A stretch of 64,000 nucleotides of DNA. Origin: Frigoribacterium endophyticum. GTDB taxonomy: Bacteria > Actinomycetota > Actinomycetes > Actinomycetales > Microbacteriaceae. Below, piece by piece: positions 44,965-54,147 of this stretch (positions within the stretch are counted from its first letter, which is position 1; every line of letters starts with the position of its first letter). Below the pieces are notes generated by a model. It did not search any database and was not told the DNA's origin. It saw nothing but the letters and a program-made list of their open reading frames with translations. The stretch covers positions 1,488,001 through 1,552,000 of the forward strand of contig NZ_JAAOYV010000001.1 in NCBI RefSeq assembly GCF_011759585.1. The letters run 5' to 3'. A program made the position numbers and the translations under genes.

Positions 44965-45327
44965 TCAGCCCCCGGCGACCTCGGCGTCCCGCTCGACGCG
45001 CCCCGCCGCCCGGTGCGCGGCGACCCCGCCCACGGCTGTCCCGGCGAGCAGCGCTCCGCACGCGGCGAGGATGCTCGCCGCCGCCTCCCCGTCGGTCCAC
45101 CCCGTGACGAGCGGGAGCACCGAGGCGACCGTCGCGACGGCGCACCCGACGACGACCGCCGGCAGGGCGGCGCGGTGCCCGGCCTGCCAGGTAGCCGTGG
45201 ACTCCATGACGGAGGGGATGCGCAGCCCGGCCAGGGCGTTCGGGGCGAGGCGCCCGCGGGCCGCGGCGGCGACGACCGCCACGACGAGGACGTTGCTGAG
45301 GACGAGGATGACGACGGCGACCAGCAT
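44965..45327 (-). CDS. SdpI-family small membrane protein
   Basis: 120 residues with three or four helices and the SdpI-type loop LAGLRIPSVMESTATWQAGHRA. SdpI proteins are membrane sensors or immunity factors against toxic peptides in Bacillus; the role here is open. A -10 box TAGCCT lies six bases before the ATG. Confidence 0.82.
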   Translation of the reverse strand: MLVAVVILVLSNVLVVAVVAAAARGRLAPNALAGLRIPSVMESTATWQAGHRAALPAVVVGCAVATVASVLPLVTGWTDGEAAASILAACGALLAGTAVGGVAAHRAAGRVERDAEVAGG

Positions 45328-45333
45328 CGCTCC

Positions 45334-45339
45334 AGGCTA
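45334..45339 (-). promoter_or_regulatory. -10 box of leaderless SdpI-family gene
   Basis: TAGCCT on the minus strand six bases before the ATG at 45327. Confidence 0.5.
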
Positions 45340-45418
45340 GGTCCGGTCGCCTCGGCGGCGCCTCCCCCGTGCGGTCGACCGGCGGATCGACGGACCGGCT
45401 GCTGCCGAGCGGCAGGAG

Positions 45419-45655
45419 TCAGCAGGTCGGCATCGGGGCGGCCGCGGCGGACGCGATGCGCTCCTCTGTCCAGTAGGTCGGGCCGTTGACGGGGGCGGCC
45501 GTGGCGACGACGGGGCCGGCCTCGCCGTCGCCGACGGAGCTCGTCGAGCCCCCGCCGCACGACGACCCGCCGAAGACGACGACCAGCACGACGAGCACGA
45601 CGGCGACGACGAGCACGCCTGCGCCCACCCCGGTCACCACGCGCTGCAGCTGCAT
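45419..45655 (-). CDS. Small single-helix membrane protein
   Basis: 78 residues: an N-terminal helix (VVTGVGAGVLVVAVVLVVLVVV), then CGGG and an extracytoplasmic tail ending in Cys. The two cysteines could form a disulphide. The ATG at 45655 is preferred because TAGGCT lies seven bases upstream; a longer form from 45685 would cover that box. No family recognised. Confidence 0.6.
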   Translation of the reverse strand: MQLQRVVTGVGAGVLVVAVVLVVLVVVFGGSSCGGGSTSSVGDGEAGPVVATAAPVNGPTYWTEERIASAAAAPMPTC

Positions 45656-45662
45656 GACGCTG

Positions 45663-45668
45663 AGCCTA
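45663..45668 (-). promoter_or_regulatory. -10 box of leaderless gene at 45655
   Basis: TAGGCT on the minus strand, seven bases before the ATG. Confidence 0.5.
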
Positions 45669-46181
45669 GGCGGCGGGAGCGGCACCGTCGCCCGTGGTGC
45701 TGGTCTGTGGTGTCGTCGCGCGCTTCCCCTGTGACATCCACACCGCCCAGCACGCGGCGGCTGCTCCTCCGACGACGCCGACCACCGTGCACGCGACCGC
45801 CGCGCCTAGAGGAGGCGCCAGCTGCAAGGCCCAGCCCAACCAACCACTGGTGGCGCCTCCGAGCACGCTGGCGACCGTGACCGTCACGACCGCCCGGCCC
45901 CGCGACTCCGGCCGGCCGAGCGTCACGAGGCACGCCGCACCCCACGAGAGCAGAGCGGACGCAGCGCCCACGATGATGCCCGCCATCATGAAGCACCCGA
46001 CGAAGAACGCGGCGGAGCTCACGGCGTAGGAACGGTTGGCGGGGTCCCCGGCGACGTACGTCACGAGGGCGCCGGGCCCGCCCGCGGCGATCAGGGCGAC
46101 GACGAGGGCAGAGGCACCGCCCCCGAGCACCCCGCCCCACACGACGTGGCGCATCCGCAGCGGTCTCAGTCTCGCGCTCAT
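45666..46181 (-). CDS. Four-helix membrane protein, unknown function
   Basis: 171 residues with four Gly/Ala-rich helices (about 12-35, 50-80, 96-118 and 123-147) and a Thr-rich cytoplasmic tail. GGGAG precedes the ATG. No family recognised. Its end touches the promoter of the following small gene. Confidence 0.7.
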   Translation of the reverse strand: MSARLRPLRMRHVVWGGVLGGGASALVVALIAAGGPGALVTYVAGDPANRSYAVSSAAFFVGCFMMAGIIVGAASALLSWGAACLVTLGRPESRGRAVVTVTVASVLGGATSGWLGWALQLAPPLGAAVACTVVGVVGGAAAACWAVWMSQGKRATTPQTSTTGDGAAPAA

Positions 46182-46263
46182 GTCTCCCCCGACCCCGCGC
46201 GTCGATCACATGTCAGGTCGCCGGCAGCGCTGCTCGGCGACCGGTGGCGCAGAGCCATTGGAC

Positions 46264-46623
46264 TCATCGCGAAGGATCGTCCACGGCGAACACCCGCGCA
46301 TAGTCCGCTTGCACAAGTGGCCACACAGAACTTCGACCTGCGCTCGCGCTCACCGCGGCGTCTGCGAGAGGCCCGAACAGCACGAACTCATGCGGGATCA
46401 GCCGACCAGCCCGGTCGCACCTTCCTTCAGGGTCGGAGAATCGCAGGGCGACCACACCGCCGTCGTGCTCACACACCTCCGGCGCATCCCCGACAGCACC
46501 GAAGGCGCGATCATAGGCGACGAGAGGATCGTCAAGATCGGCCGATCTGAGGAAGCGGAAACCCCAACGGGCGCCGCGCGTGGCCCAGATGAACCTGTCT
46601 TGATCCGTTGCAGTCCGATTCAC
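46264..46623 (-). CDS. Small protein coupled to GTPase
   Basis: 119 soluble residues (WATRGARWGFRFLRSADLDDPL, VVALRFSDPEGRCDRAGR, HEFVLFGPLADA). The GTG overlaps the GTPase stop by four bases and AGGAG is placed for it, so it belongs to the same operon and is probably a partner subunit. It recalls adaptors encoded beside TRAFAC-type GTPases in predicted conflict systems, but I cannot name a family. Confidence 0.72.
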   Translation of the reverse strand: MNRTATDQDRFIWATRGARWGFRFLRSADLDDPLVAYDRAFGAVGDAPEVCEHDGGVVALRFSDPEGRCDRAGRLIPHEFVLFGPLADAAVSASAGRSSVWPLVQADYARVFAVDDPSR

Positions 46624-47771
46624 TTGAGACTCCTGGATAGGACGCCCTTGTCCTCCGCCGCGTCGAGGTCGAGCTGGAAGCCAGAGAGCACGGCGGTCAA
46701 GAAGTCGTGACGACTCTTGGCTTGTTCGTGCACGGAGTGGACCTTTCCCTGCGACATGTCGGCGAGCTTGTCGAGAGCACTGGCCCCGGCCACCCTCTGC
46801 AGGAGTCCGAGAGGCCCTGGCAGTGTGATCTTGCCCAAGAACGTCACCGCGAGCGGTGCAGCGACGTAGGTCAACCGCTCGGCGACCTTGCTGCCCTTCG
46901 CGAAGCGGGCAGCCCACCGGATGTGCCGCGAGAAGGGGAGCATCGCCGCTAGCGGCAAGATCAGATCGACACCCACCCTCTTCTCGACGTCGATCGAGCC
47001 CGCGTCGAAGGCAGCGGACGACAGGACGACGAAGTCTTCACCGATTGACATTGCCTCCGGAGCCTCGGCGAATTCCGAGATCGTCTTTCCGAGCTCGACG
47101 AGGTCCTCGCCGCCCTTCTCGATGACGAGATCGCGGAAGTCGGTCACGGTCACGCCCGGGAGAAGATCGGCCTTGGAGAGCGCCACGACCCATATCCGGG
47201 GAAAAGTGACGAGTCGGCCCTTGTCGCCGACGACGTCGTCCCGCAGCTTGATGAGACCGTTGCGCAGGTTGGAGAAGAGCGACTTGAGATACCGCTCCTC
47301 GTGACCGTCGTTCTCGATGAGCTGTTGACCGTCGACCAGGACGAGCGCCACATCCGAATTGAGGAGCGACTTGAAGGTCTCAACCCGCCTCTGCGCCTCT
47401 GTGTCGCCGCTGGGTTCCTGTTCGAACCATTCTCCGGGGTAGTCGTGCCAGATCAGGCGGAGATCTTCCGCGACGCCCGCCTTCTTGGCCTTCGAAGCTC
47501 CGGATTTCTTGCGCTTGATGGAGAACGAGTACGACTCGCCCTTGAAGCGGTTAGCCGGCGGGACTGCGCCCGCCCTCTTCATTCCGAGGTAGTTCTGGTG
47601 CAGACGCAAGCCCTGCGCTGAGTCATCCGCAACGACGTTGAAAAGGCTCTTGCTGATGAACCGTGGTTCCTGACTCGTGCCGTAGAACGACGAGAGCAGG
47701 ACTGTCTTGCCGCTCCCACTGCCCCCGAAGACGGCGATCTGCTGCTCACGAGCCACTTTGTTGAGTTCCAT
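46620..47771 (-). CDS. TRAFAC-type GTPase of a predicted conflict system
   Basis: 383 residues: P-loop GGSGSGKTVLL (16-26), switch element WHDYPGEWFEQ, and a G4-like SKADLL preceded by WVVAL. The C-terminal third has a hydrophobic, possibly membrane-contacting stretch (LTYVAAPLAVTFLGKITLPGP). Such DO-GTPase-like proteins occur in GTPase-associated defence loci. Base composition is lower in GC than in flanking genes, suggesting transfer. The divergent neighbour is an Mrr nuclease. Confidence 0.75.
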   Translation of the reverse strand: MELNKVAREQQIAVFGGSGSGKTVLLSSFYGTSQEPRFISKSLFNVVADDSAQGLRLHQNYLGMKRAGAVPPANRFKGESYSFSIKRKKSGASKAKKAGVAEDLRLIWHDYPGEWFEQEPSGDTEAQRRVETFKSLLNSDVALVLVDGQQLIENDGHEERYLKSLFSNLRNGLIKLRDDVVGDKGRLVTFPRIWVVALSKADLLPGVTVTDFRDLVIEKGGEDLVELGKTISEFAEAPEAMSIGEDFVVLSSAAFDAGSIDVEKRVGVDLILPLAAMLPFSRHIRWAARFAKGSKVAERLTYVAAPLAVTFLGKITLPGPLGLLQRVAGASALDKLADMSQGKVHSVHEQAKSRHDFLTAVLSGFQLDLDAAEDKGVLSRSLK

Positions 47772-47932
47772 GACCTGAACCTATGTCAGGAAGACGACCG
47801 GGCAACGCATCCAGCCAGGGCCCGTCGTCGTCCACGCCGCAGTTGATCTCGCCGACGCAACGTCAACCCTGGGCGCGCGGCGCTACGTCATGCTGTCGGG
47901 TCGCACGCCCGTCAATGCGGCAGAGTACTGAC

Positions 47933-48865
47933 GTGTCCACTTCTGACGATGCTGTCTCTACGGTTCCCATCTGGCCCGAATTCGTCGTGCCTGTGCTCCG
48001 AGTGTTGGAGTCTGGTCGCACCTTGCATCGAAAGGACGTCGTCGAGGCTGCGGCCGACCTGGCTGGCCTCAGCAGCGCTGGACGAGCCGAGATGCTCAAC
48101 TCTGGGGGAACGCGCTACGAGCAGCGAGTGGGTTGGGCGATCAGTCACCTGACGAAGGCGGGGTGGATAAGTCGTCCCGAGCGCGCGCACTACGCCATCA
48201 CGGAGGAGGGTCACCGCGGACTCGCCAAGTACCCCGGCGGCTTCGACTACGCACTCGGCAAGGCGGTCTTCGCGCCGTTCTGGCCTGAGCGCAGAAACTC
48301 TGCGACGGCGCCGGAGCTGCAACCCGATGTGCAGGACGCCGTAGACATCCTGGATCCCATCGAGCAGATCGCCGACGGCATCAGCCGCATCGAGGAAGAG
48401 GTCGGGATAGATCTGCTCGATCGGCTCCGTGAAAGCCACCCCGATTTCTTCGAACAAGCGGTCGTCGATCTGCTCCTCGCCATGGGCTACGGCGGCGCTG
48501 AACAGCGTGGCACGCGCATCGGCGGCTCCGGCGACGCCGGCATCGACGGCATCATCGATCAAGACGCGCTGGGGCTTGACCGCATCTATGTCCAAGCGAA
48601 GCGGTACAAGGAGGGCAACAACATCGGCCGGGAGACCATCCAGGCCTTCGTGGGTGCACTACAGGGCTTTGGGGCAACACGAGGCATCTTCCTGACGACG
48701 AGCGCTTTCACGCCGCTGGCGCAGACATACGTCGAGAACGTGCAGTCACGGGTCATCTTGATCGACGGGAAGAGGCTCGTCGCCCTGATGATCAAGTACC
48801 GCGTCGGCGTGCAGGTCAAGAAGACCTTCACTGCCGTCGAGATCGACGCGGACTTCTTCGACTGA
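47933..48865 (+). CDS. mrr: Mrr-type restriction endonuclease (type IV)
   Basis: 310 residues. The N-terminal winged-helix module (FVVPVLRVLESGRTLHRKD, RYEQRVGWAISHLTKAG) and C-terminal nuclease (MGYGG, GGSGDAGIDGIID, IYVQAKR, RGIFLTTS) align with Escherichia coli Mrr through its whole length, including the catalytic D-QAK residues. It cuts methylated or otherwise modified DNA. The GTG at 47933 was chosen by comparison with Mrr; an ATG at 47915 would add six residues. The region is less GC-rich than the core. Confidence 0.93.
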   Translation: MSTSDDAVSTVPIWPEFVVPVLRVLESGRTLHRKDVVEAAADLAGLSSAGRAEMLNSGGTRYEQRVGWAISHLTKAGWISRPERAHYAITEEGHRGLAKYPGGFDYALGKAVFAPFWPERRNSATAPELQPDVQDAVDILDPIEQIADGISRIEEEVGIDLLDRLRESHPDFFEQAVVDLLLAMGYGGAEQRGTRIGGSGDAGIDGIIDQDALGLDRIYVQAKRYKEGNNIGRETIQAFVGALQGFGATRGIFLTTSAFTPLAQTYVENVQSRVILIDGKRLVALMIKYRVGVQVKKTFTAVEIDADFFD

Positions 48866-48902
48866 CTCGGCGTGGACGAGAGGCGGTGAGCCGGAGTTGT
48901 GT

Positions 48903-49337
48903 TCAGCGTCCGCCGACGCTGACCTCCTGGGCGACGGGCGCGACGACGGTCAGTTCGCTGCGGAGCACGCGGCGCAGCTCGACCCCGTCGGCGGTGACGA
49001 CGTCGTAGCTGCGGACGACGCTGCCCATGTGGCCCTCGTGGGTGACGACGGAGGTGCCCGAGTCGAGCTCCGGGTCGGTGTAGGTCGTGGTGGTGAAGGC
49101 GACGGGCTCGGTGACGTCGACGCGGGTCGTGCTGATGACGGCCCCGGGAGGCGCGGTGGGCGCGGCCGTGGAGGTCGCCTCCGGTGCCGTGGGCACCGTC
49201 TCGGCCTCAGCGCTGGTCTGCGCTCCCATCGTCTCCGCGGTCGCGCTGACCCCGCCGCCGATGACGATGCACGCCGCCAGCACGCCGGCGCTGCGCAGCA
49301 CACGGCTCTTGGTCGTCATGTCGTTCCACCACTGCAT
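48903..49337 (-). CDS. Secreted G5-domain protein
   Basis: 144 residues: short signal or anchor (SRVLRSAGVLAACIVIGGGVSATAE), Thr/Pro/Ala linker, then one G5-like domain (VDVTEPVAFTTTTYTDPELDSG, SYDVVTADGVELRRVLRSE). G5 domains bind cell-wall glycans. A second G5 protein with the same closing VVAPV pattern lies at 58675. The ATG at 49337 has GGAGA upstream. Confidence 0.8.
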   Translation of the reverse strand: MQWWNDMTTKSRVLRSAGVLAACIVIGGGVSATAETMGAQTSAEAETVPTAPEATSTAAPTAPPGAVISTTRVDVTEPVAFTTTTYTDPELDSGTSVVTHEGHMGSVVRSYDVVTADGVELRRVLRSELTVVAPVAQEVSVGGR

Positions 49338-49517
49338 CACTGTCGTTCTCCGAGTATCTGACGACTGTCGGGTAGCCGTCCTCTCGATGCTGGCCGGTAT
49401 GCGCGGCGGGCGGCACACCCCGTTCGGGTCGGGAGGCCGCGGGGCTGGCCCCAGTCCGGGGCAGCCGCGCCCGCGGCGCCGGCCGCACTGCGGCTCCGGC
49501 TCGCGAGGAGGCGGCGC

Positions 49518-50192
49518 TCACCGCCGGAACCGTGCCCCCGTCTCCTGCTCCAGGAACACCCACATCCACTCCAGTGCCCGCCTCGGCGTCAGCCCCGGCG
49601 CCTTCTGCGCGAGCTGCGTCGCCACGCCGTCGCTGTAGGCGGCGAGCTTCAGCGCCAGCTCGGACGCGTCGTCGACGGCGAACGTGCCCGCCTCGGCACC
49701 GCGCCGGAGCGTCCGCGTGAGGCACGCCTCCCACACCCGGATGCGGTCGACGTACTCGGCGGCGACGGCGGGCTTCCGCGCCACGGCCGTCCAGTAGTCC
49801 GACCAGAGACGCCAGTGCTCGTCGGTCGCGTCGGTGTCCTGGAAGAGCGGCTCGACGAGCATCCGCACACCGTGCACCGCGTCGGGCTCGGTGTCGACCG
49901 CCTCGATCACCGCGGCGTAGAAACGAGCGGTCTCGAGCACGACCACCTCGTTGAGGATCTCCGCGACGCTCTCGAAGTGGTAGGTGACCGTGCCCACCGA
50001 GACGCCCGCCTCCGCCGCGATGTCGCGCAGCCGGGTCGCCCCGAGGCCCTCGCGCACGATCACCGCGCGCGCCGCCTCGACGATCAGCGCCCGCCGCTCG
50101 GCCGGCTTCCGCCGCGTCGCCGCGCCGGTCACCGGAGCAGGCCCTGCACCTGCACCCACACCCGCACCCGCACCAGCACCCACCGCGCTCAC
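49518..50192 (-). CDS. TetR-family regulator of the peptide-import operon
   Basis: 224 residues: a Gly/Ala-Val repeat leader of about 15 residues (hexanucleotide-type DNA repeat), helix-turn-helix ATRLRDIAAEAGVSVGTVTYHFE, and a TetR C-terminal sensor. Its GTG overlaps the hydrolase stop by four bases, making it the last gene of the six-gene operon. The palindrome before the first gene is its probable operator, so it would control its own operon. Confidence 0.9.
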   Translation of the reverse strand: MSAVGAGAGAGVGAGAGPAPVTGAATRRKPAERRALIVEAARAVIVREGLGATRLRDIAAEAGVSVGTVTYHFESVAEILNEVVVLETARFYAAVIEAVDTEPDAVHGVRMLVEPLFQDTDATDEHWRLWSDYWTAVARKPAVAAEYVDRIRVWEACLTRTLRRGAEAGTFAVDDASELALKLAAYSDGVATQLAQKAPGLTPRRALEWMWVFLEQETGARFRR

Positions 50193-52300
50193 GCCGACGT
50201 CCTCGGCACGCGGTCCTCGAACCACCGCTCGGCCACGAGCACGACCTCCGCGTCCGGCCCGCCGTCGCGGGCCCACGCCCGCACGTCGTTCTCGACGACG
50301 AACTCCGTCGCCGTCGCGGTCAGCCGCGACGACGTCTCGAGCCACGCCTTCCACTCGGGCTTCTCGAGACCGATCCGCCACTGCGACTCGGCGGTGGCCG
50401 ACAGGGGGTCGCCGTCGACGATGCGGTACGTCTCGCGGCTGTCCTCGGTGAAGACCAGGCCGTCGGGGTACTCGCGCCCGCCGCCGTAGCCGGGGTCGAC
50501 GTCGAGCGTCCACTCCCCCGTCTCGACGTCGTGCGTCACGCTCCGCTGCGGCAGCGACGACGCGGCGGGCAGCCTCCGCACGGCGAGCGGCTCCGCGTGC
50601 GAGGGCGGCGCGAACCGCACGCCGTCGTCGCCGGCCCGCGTCCACACCGGCAGCGTCACCGAGCTCTGCGCCGGGTCGACGACGAGCGTCGCCTCCTCGG
50701 CGCGCGGCCAGACCCAGGGCCAGTAGGTCGACGACAGGGCGATCCGGAGGCGGTGGCCGGCCGGGAAGGAGTGCCCGGTCGAGACCAGGGCGACGCTCAC
50801 CACCTGCTCGACCCCCGCCTCCATCGCCACGGCCCGGTCGCGCCCGTGGCGCGCGTCGAGGTTGAGCACACCGCGGGTGACCAACGTCGAGCTGCCGTCG
50901 GGAGCGACGTCGCAGAGCCGCACGATGACCTGCGCGTGCGGCACGTCGCTCGTGACGGCGAGGTCGACGACGACGTTGCCGAGCACGTCGAGCGGCGCCG
51001 CGCCCGCCCCGACCGGCAGGTCGAAGCACACCGACCGACCGTCCTCCGCCCGCTGGTCGGGCGGCAGGTCCGTCGCGTTGCCGAACGGGAAGAACCGCCC
51101 GGCGTCCATGCCGGTGCTCTGCGGCGAGCGCACGACCACGGTGCCGTCGGCGCCCACGGCGGACGGCGCCGCGAACGACCCCAACGGCACCGCCCGCGCC
51201 TCCGTCGTCGCCGACGGCCACGCCTCCGCGGCAACCCACCGCCCGGTCCGCTCCGCGTAGTACGTCGCGGGAGGCTCGGAGTCGTTGATCCAGGCCCGCA
51301 GCGCCGGCTCGTCCTCGACGCCGTTGGGCTCGTCGAGCAGCCAGCAGTCCCACCAGCGCAGCGTCTCCTCGAGGAACCCGATGCCCGGCCCCGGAGCCAG
51401 CCCGCGGTCCGGGTACTGGTGCGACCACGGCCCGATGATCCCCTTCACCGGCGCGTCGAGGTTCGACACGAGCCGCAGCACCGCGTCCCGGTACGGGTCG
51501 GCCCAGCCGCCGACCGCGAGCACCGCGGCCGTGATCGACGAGTAGTCCTCGCAGACGCTGCCGTGCCGCCAGTAGTCGTCGCGCTCCTGGTGAGCCAGCC
51601 AGGTCGGCGTCATCGGCACGTTGTGCTCGAGCCGTTCACGCCAGCGGGCGATCCAGTCGGGGCCGACGACCTCCGGCCGGGGCGGACGCGAGCCGAACGC
51701 GAACATCGTGCCGCCCCACGACGCCATGTCGATGCCGAGCACCGCGCCGCCGACGTAGTGCACGTCGTTGTCGTAGCGGTCGTCGGTCGAGCACACGGTG
51801 ACGATCGCCTTGAGCGCGGCGGGAGCCCTCCCGGCGAGCTGGAGCGCGTTGAACCCGCCCCACGAGATGCCGAACGCCCCGATCGCGCCCGTCGACCAGG
51901 GCTGCGCGGCGAGCCACTCGATCAGGGCGATGCCGTCGTCGAGCTCCTGCACCGAGTACTCGTCGTCGAACAGGCCGTCCGACGACCCCGTGCCGCGGAT
52001 GTCGACCCGCACCGACGCGTACCCCCGCGCCGCGTACCAGGGGTGCCGCTCGCTGTCGCGCGGAGCCGTCCAGTCGTCCAGCCGGTACGGCAGGTACTCG
52101 AGCAGCACCGGCACCGGGTGCTCGACGACCGGCGCCCAGATGCGCGCGTGCAGCCGCGTCCCGTCCAGCAGCGGCACCCACTCGTCCCGCACGCGGACGT
52201 CGTGCGAGGGGCGCGGGTCCTGCGGGAGGCGCCCGTCCGGTCCCGTGCCGACCCCCGCCTCCTCGCCGGCCGCCGTCCCCGGCAGCCCCGCCCCGCTCAC
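50189..52300 (-). CDS. CocE/NonD-family hydrolase (peptidase S15 type)
   Basis: 703 residues. The alpha/beta-hydrolase part has the nucleophile elbow GAFGISWGGF (Ser146), and GPWSHQYP holds the likely catalytic His near 292; a C-terminal beta domain (DLPVGAGAAPLDVLGN onward) is typical of CocE and Xaa-Pro dipeptidyl peptidases. No signal peptide, so it acts inside the cell, probably on the peptide or ester brought in by the importer encoded upstream. Coupled to both neighbours by 4-base overlaps. Confidence 0.9.
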   Translation of the reverse strand: MSGAGLPGTAAGEEAGVGTGPDGRLPQDPRPSHDVRVRDEWVPLLDGTRLHARIWAPVVEHPVPVLLEYLPYRLDDWTAPRDSERHPWYAARGYASVRVDIRGTGSSDGLFDDEYSVQELDDGIALIEWLAAQPWSTGAIGAFGISWGGFNALQLAGRAPAALKAIVTVCSTDDRYDNDVHYVGGAVLGIDMASWGGTMFAFGSRPPRPEVVGPDWIARWRERLEHNVPMTPTWLAHQERDDYWRHGSVCEDYSSITAAVLAVGGWADPYRDAVLRLVSNLDAPVKGIIGPWSHQYPDRGLAPGPGIGFLEETLRWWDCWLLDEPNGVEDEPALRAWINDSEPPATYYAERTGRWVAAEAWPSATTEARAVPLGSFAAPSAVGADGTVVVRSPQSTGMDAGRFFPFGNATDLPPDQRAEDGRSVCFDLPVGAGAAPLDVLGNVVVDLAVTSDVPHAQVIVRLCDVAPDGSSTLVTRGVLNLDARHGRDRAVAMEAGVEQVVSVALVSTGHSFPAGHRLRIALSSTYWPWVWPRAEEATLVVDPAQSSVTLPVWTRAGDDGVRFAPPSHAEPLAVRRLPAASSLPQRSVTHDVETGEWTLDVDPGYGGGREYPDGLVFTEDSRETYRIVDGDPLSATAESQWRIGLEKPEWKAWLETSSRLTATATEFVVENDVRAWARDGGPDAEVVLVAERWFEDRVPRTSA

Positions 52301-54147
52301 ATCGACTCCCAGCGCGCGACGCGGTGGCCGTCGCCGTGGTCGTCCCACCCGCCGGCGTCGCGCCAGCGCGGCCGGGCGTCGCCGACGGAGGGCAGCTCGG
52401 TGGTGCCCGGGTCGAGCGTCGCCTCGAGCAGCGTGCGTGTGTAGGGATGGTTCGGTCCGCGGAAGACGTCCTCGGTCGAGCCGATCTCGACGATGCGGCC
52501 GCCGGTCATCACGGCGACGCGGTCGGCGACGCCGCGCACGACGGCGAGGTCGTGGCTGATGAAGAGGCAGCTCAGCCCCTTGTCGTCGCGGAGCGTCGTC
52601 AGCAGGTCGAGCACCCCTGCCTGCACCCGCACGTCGAGCGCCGTCGTGATCTCGTCGGCGATGATCAGGTCGGGCCCCGCGGCGAGCGCCCGGGCGATGC
52701 CGACGCGCTGACGCTGCCCGCCCGAGAGCTGGGCCGGCAGCCGCGCCGCGAAGTCGGGCGTGAGGCCGACCTCGACGAGCAGCTCGGCGACCCGCTCGCT
52801 CGTCGCGCTGCCGGTGAAGAGCTTCAGCGGGCGGGCGATCGCCGCGCCCACCGTGCGACGCGGGTTGAGCGAGGTGTCGGCGTTCTGGAAGACGAGCTGC
52901 ACCGACCGGCGCAGGGCGAGCGTGCGCCGAGCGACGGGCTGGGTGAGGTCGCTCTCGACGCCGTCCGAGCCGTGGAACGCGAAGCTGCCCGACTCGGCGG
53001 GGATCAGCCCGGCGAGGGCGGTGGCGAGCGTCGACTTGCCGCTGCCCGACTCCCCCACGACGGCGAGGGTCTCGCGCCGGCCGATGTCGAACGAGACGCC
53101 GTCGACGGCCGCGGGCAGCGAGCGCCCGTACCGCACGACGAGGTCGCGCGCGGCGACGACCGGCGGTGCCGCCGGCGCGAGGTGCGACCCGCCTCCCCTC
53201 GGCTCCTCCGCGTGCCTCCCCAACCACCGACTGATCAACGAACCACGCTTTGACGTGGTTCTTTGATCAGTCGGTGGTTCGGCGCCGGCTGAACCCGCGG
53301 CGGCAGCCCCCGACGCGCGCGGGATGCTCGCGAGCAGCTCCCGCGTGTACTCGTGCCGCGGGTCGGCGAACAGCTCGGCGGTCGGCCGGTGCTCGACGAT
53401 CTCGCCGTCGTGCATCACGGCGATCTCGTCGGCCATCGTCGACACCACGCCCATGTCGTGGCTGACGAGCACGATGGCCATGCCGAGCTCGACGGCGAGG
53501 TCGCGGATCAGCGCGAGCACCGCCGACTGCGTCACCACGTCGAGCGCGGTGGTCGGTTCGTCGAGCACGAGCAGGCGGGGTCGGGCGGCGACGGCCATCG
53601 CGATGGCGATGCGCTGCTGCTGCCCGCCCGAGAGCTGGTGCGGGTAGCGCCGCACGATGGTCTCGGGGTCGGGCAGGCGCACGTGGCGCACGAGCTCGAG
53701 CACGCGGTCGTGGCCGCCGGGCAGGCCGTGGCTCTCGAGCGCCTCGCGCAGCTGCTGGCCGACGCGCATCGAGGGGGTGAGCGCCTGGTCGGCGTTCTGG
53801 GCGACGAGAGCCGCGGTGCCGCCGCGCAGGGCGCGCGTCGCCGCGTCGTCGAGCGCGAACACGTCCTGCCCGTCGACGGTGACGCTGCCGCTGCCGCCGA
53901 CGATGCGTGAGCCGCGCCGCAGGTGGGCGAGCAGCGTGCGGGCGACGGTCGACTTGCCGCTGCCGCTCTCGCCGACGAGGCCGAGGGCGCGGCCCGGCTC
54001 GACGGTGAAGCTGACGCCGCGCACGACGGGCACCTCGCGGCGCCCATCAGCGTACGAGATCGAGAGGTCGTGGACGCTGACGACCGGGTGGGAGGCGGTG
54101 CCGGCGACCCGGCCCGCGCCTCCGACGGTCTGGGGTGCGGTGGTCAC
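52297..54147 (-). CDS. Fused peptide ABC transporter ATP-binding protein (DppD-DppF type)
   Basis: 616 residues carrying two complete oligopeptide-type ATPase modules: GESGSGKSTVARTL, LSGGQQQR and LLVLDEPTTALD in the first; GESGSGKSTLATAL, LSGGQRQR and LIIADEITTALD in the second. Both have peptide-transporter C-terminal elements (HEYTRELL, HPYTRTLL). The linker (about 285-330) contains residues encoded by a 58-base palindromic element. It powers the permeases encoded upstream. Confidence 0.93.
   Translation of the reverse strand: MTTAPQTVGGAGRVAGTASHPVVSVHDLSISYADGRREVPVVRGVSFTVEPGRALGLVGESGSGKSTVARTLLAHLRRGSRIVGGSGSVTVDGQDVFALDDAATRALRGGTAALVAQNADQALTPSMRVGQQLREALESHGLPGGHDRVLELVRHVRLPDPETIVRRYPHQLSGGQQQRIAIAMAVAARPRLLVLDEPTTALDVVTQSAVLALIRDLAVELGMAIVLVSHDMGVVSTMADEIAVMHDGEIVEHRPTAELFADPRHEYTRELLASIPRASGAAAAGSAGAEPPTDQRTTSKRGSLISRWLGRHAEEPRGGGSHLAPAAPPVVAARDLVVRYGRSLPAAVDGVSFDIGRRETLAVVGESGSGKSTLATALAGLIPAESGSFAFHGSDGVESDLTQPVARRTLALRRSVQLVFQNADTSLNPRRTVGAAIARPLKLFTGSATSERVAELLVEVGLTPDFAARLPAQLSGGQRQRVGIARALAAGPDLIIADEITTALDVRVQAGVLDLLTTLRDDKGLSCLFISHDLAVVRGVADRVAVMTGGRIVEIGSTEDVFRGPNHPYTRTLLEATLDPGTTELPSVGDARPRWRDAGGWDDHGDGHRVARWESM
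53222..53279. repeat. 58-base palindromic repeat, copy 4 (inside a coding linker)
   Basis: Arms of 26 bases with one mismatch (AACCACCGACTGATCAA then GAACCACG, and complements) and a 6-base loop. The inner GAACCACG/CGTGGTTC matches the core of the intergenic copies at 4.9 and 13.9 kb. It lies in frame within the interdomain linker of the fused ABC ATPase, coding for part of TDQRTTSKRGSLISRWL. Confidence 0.9.
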
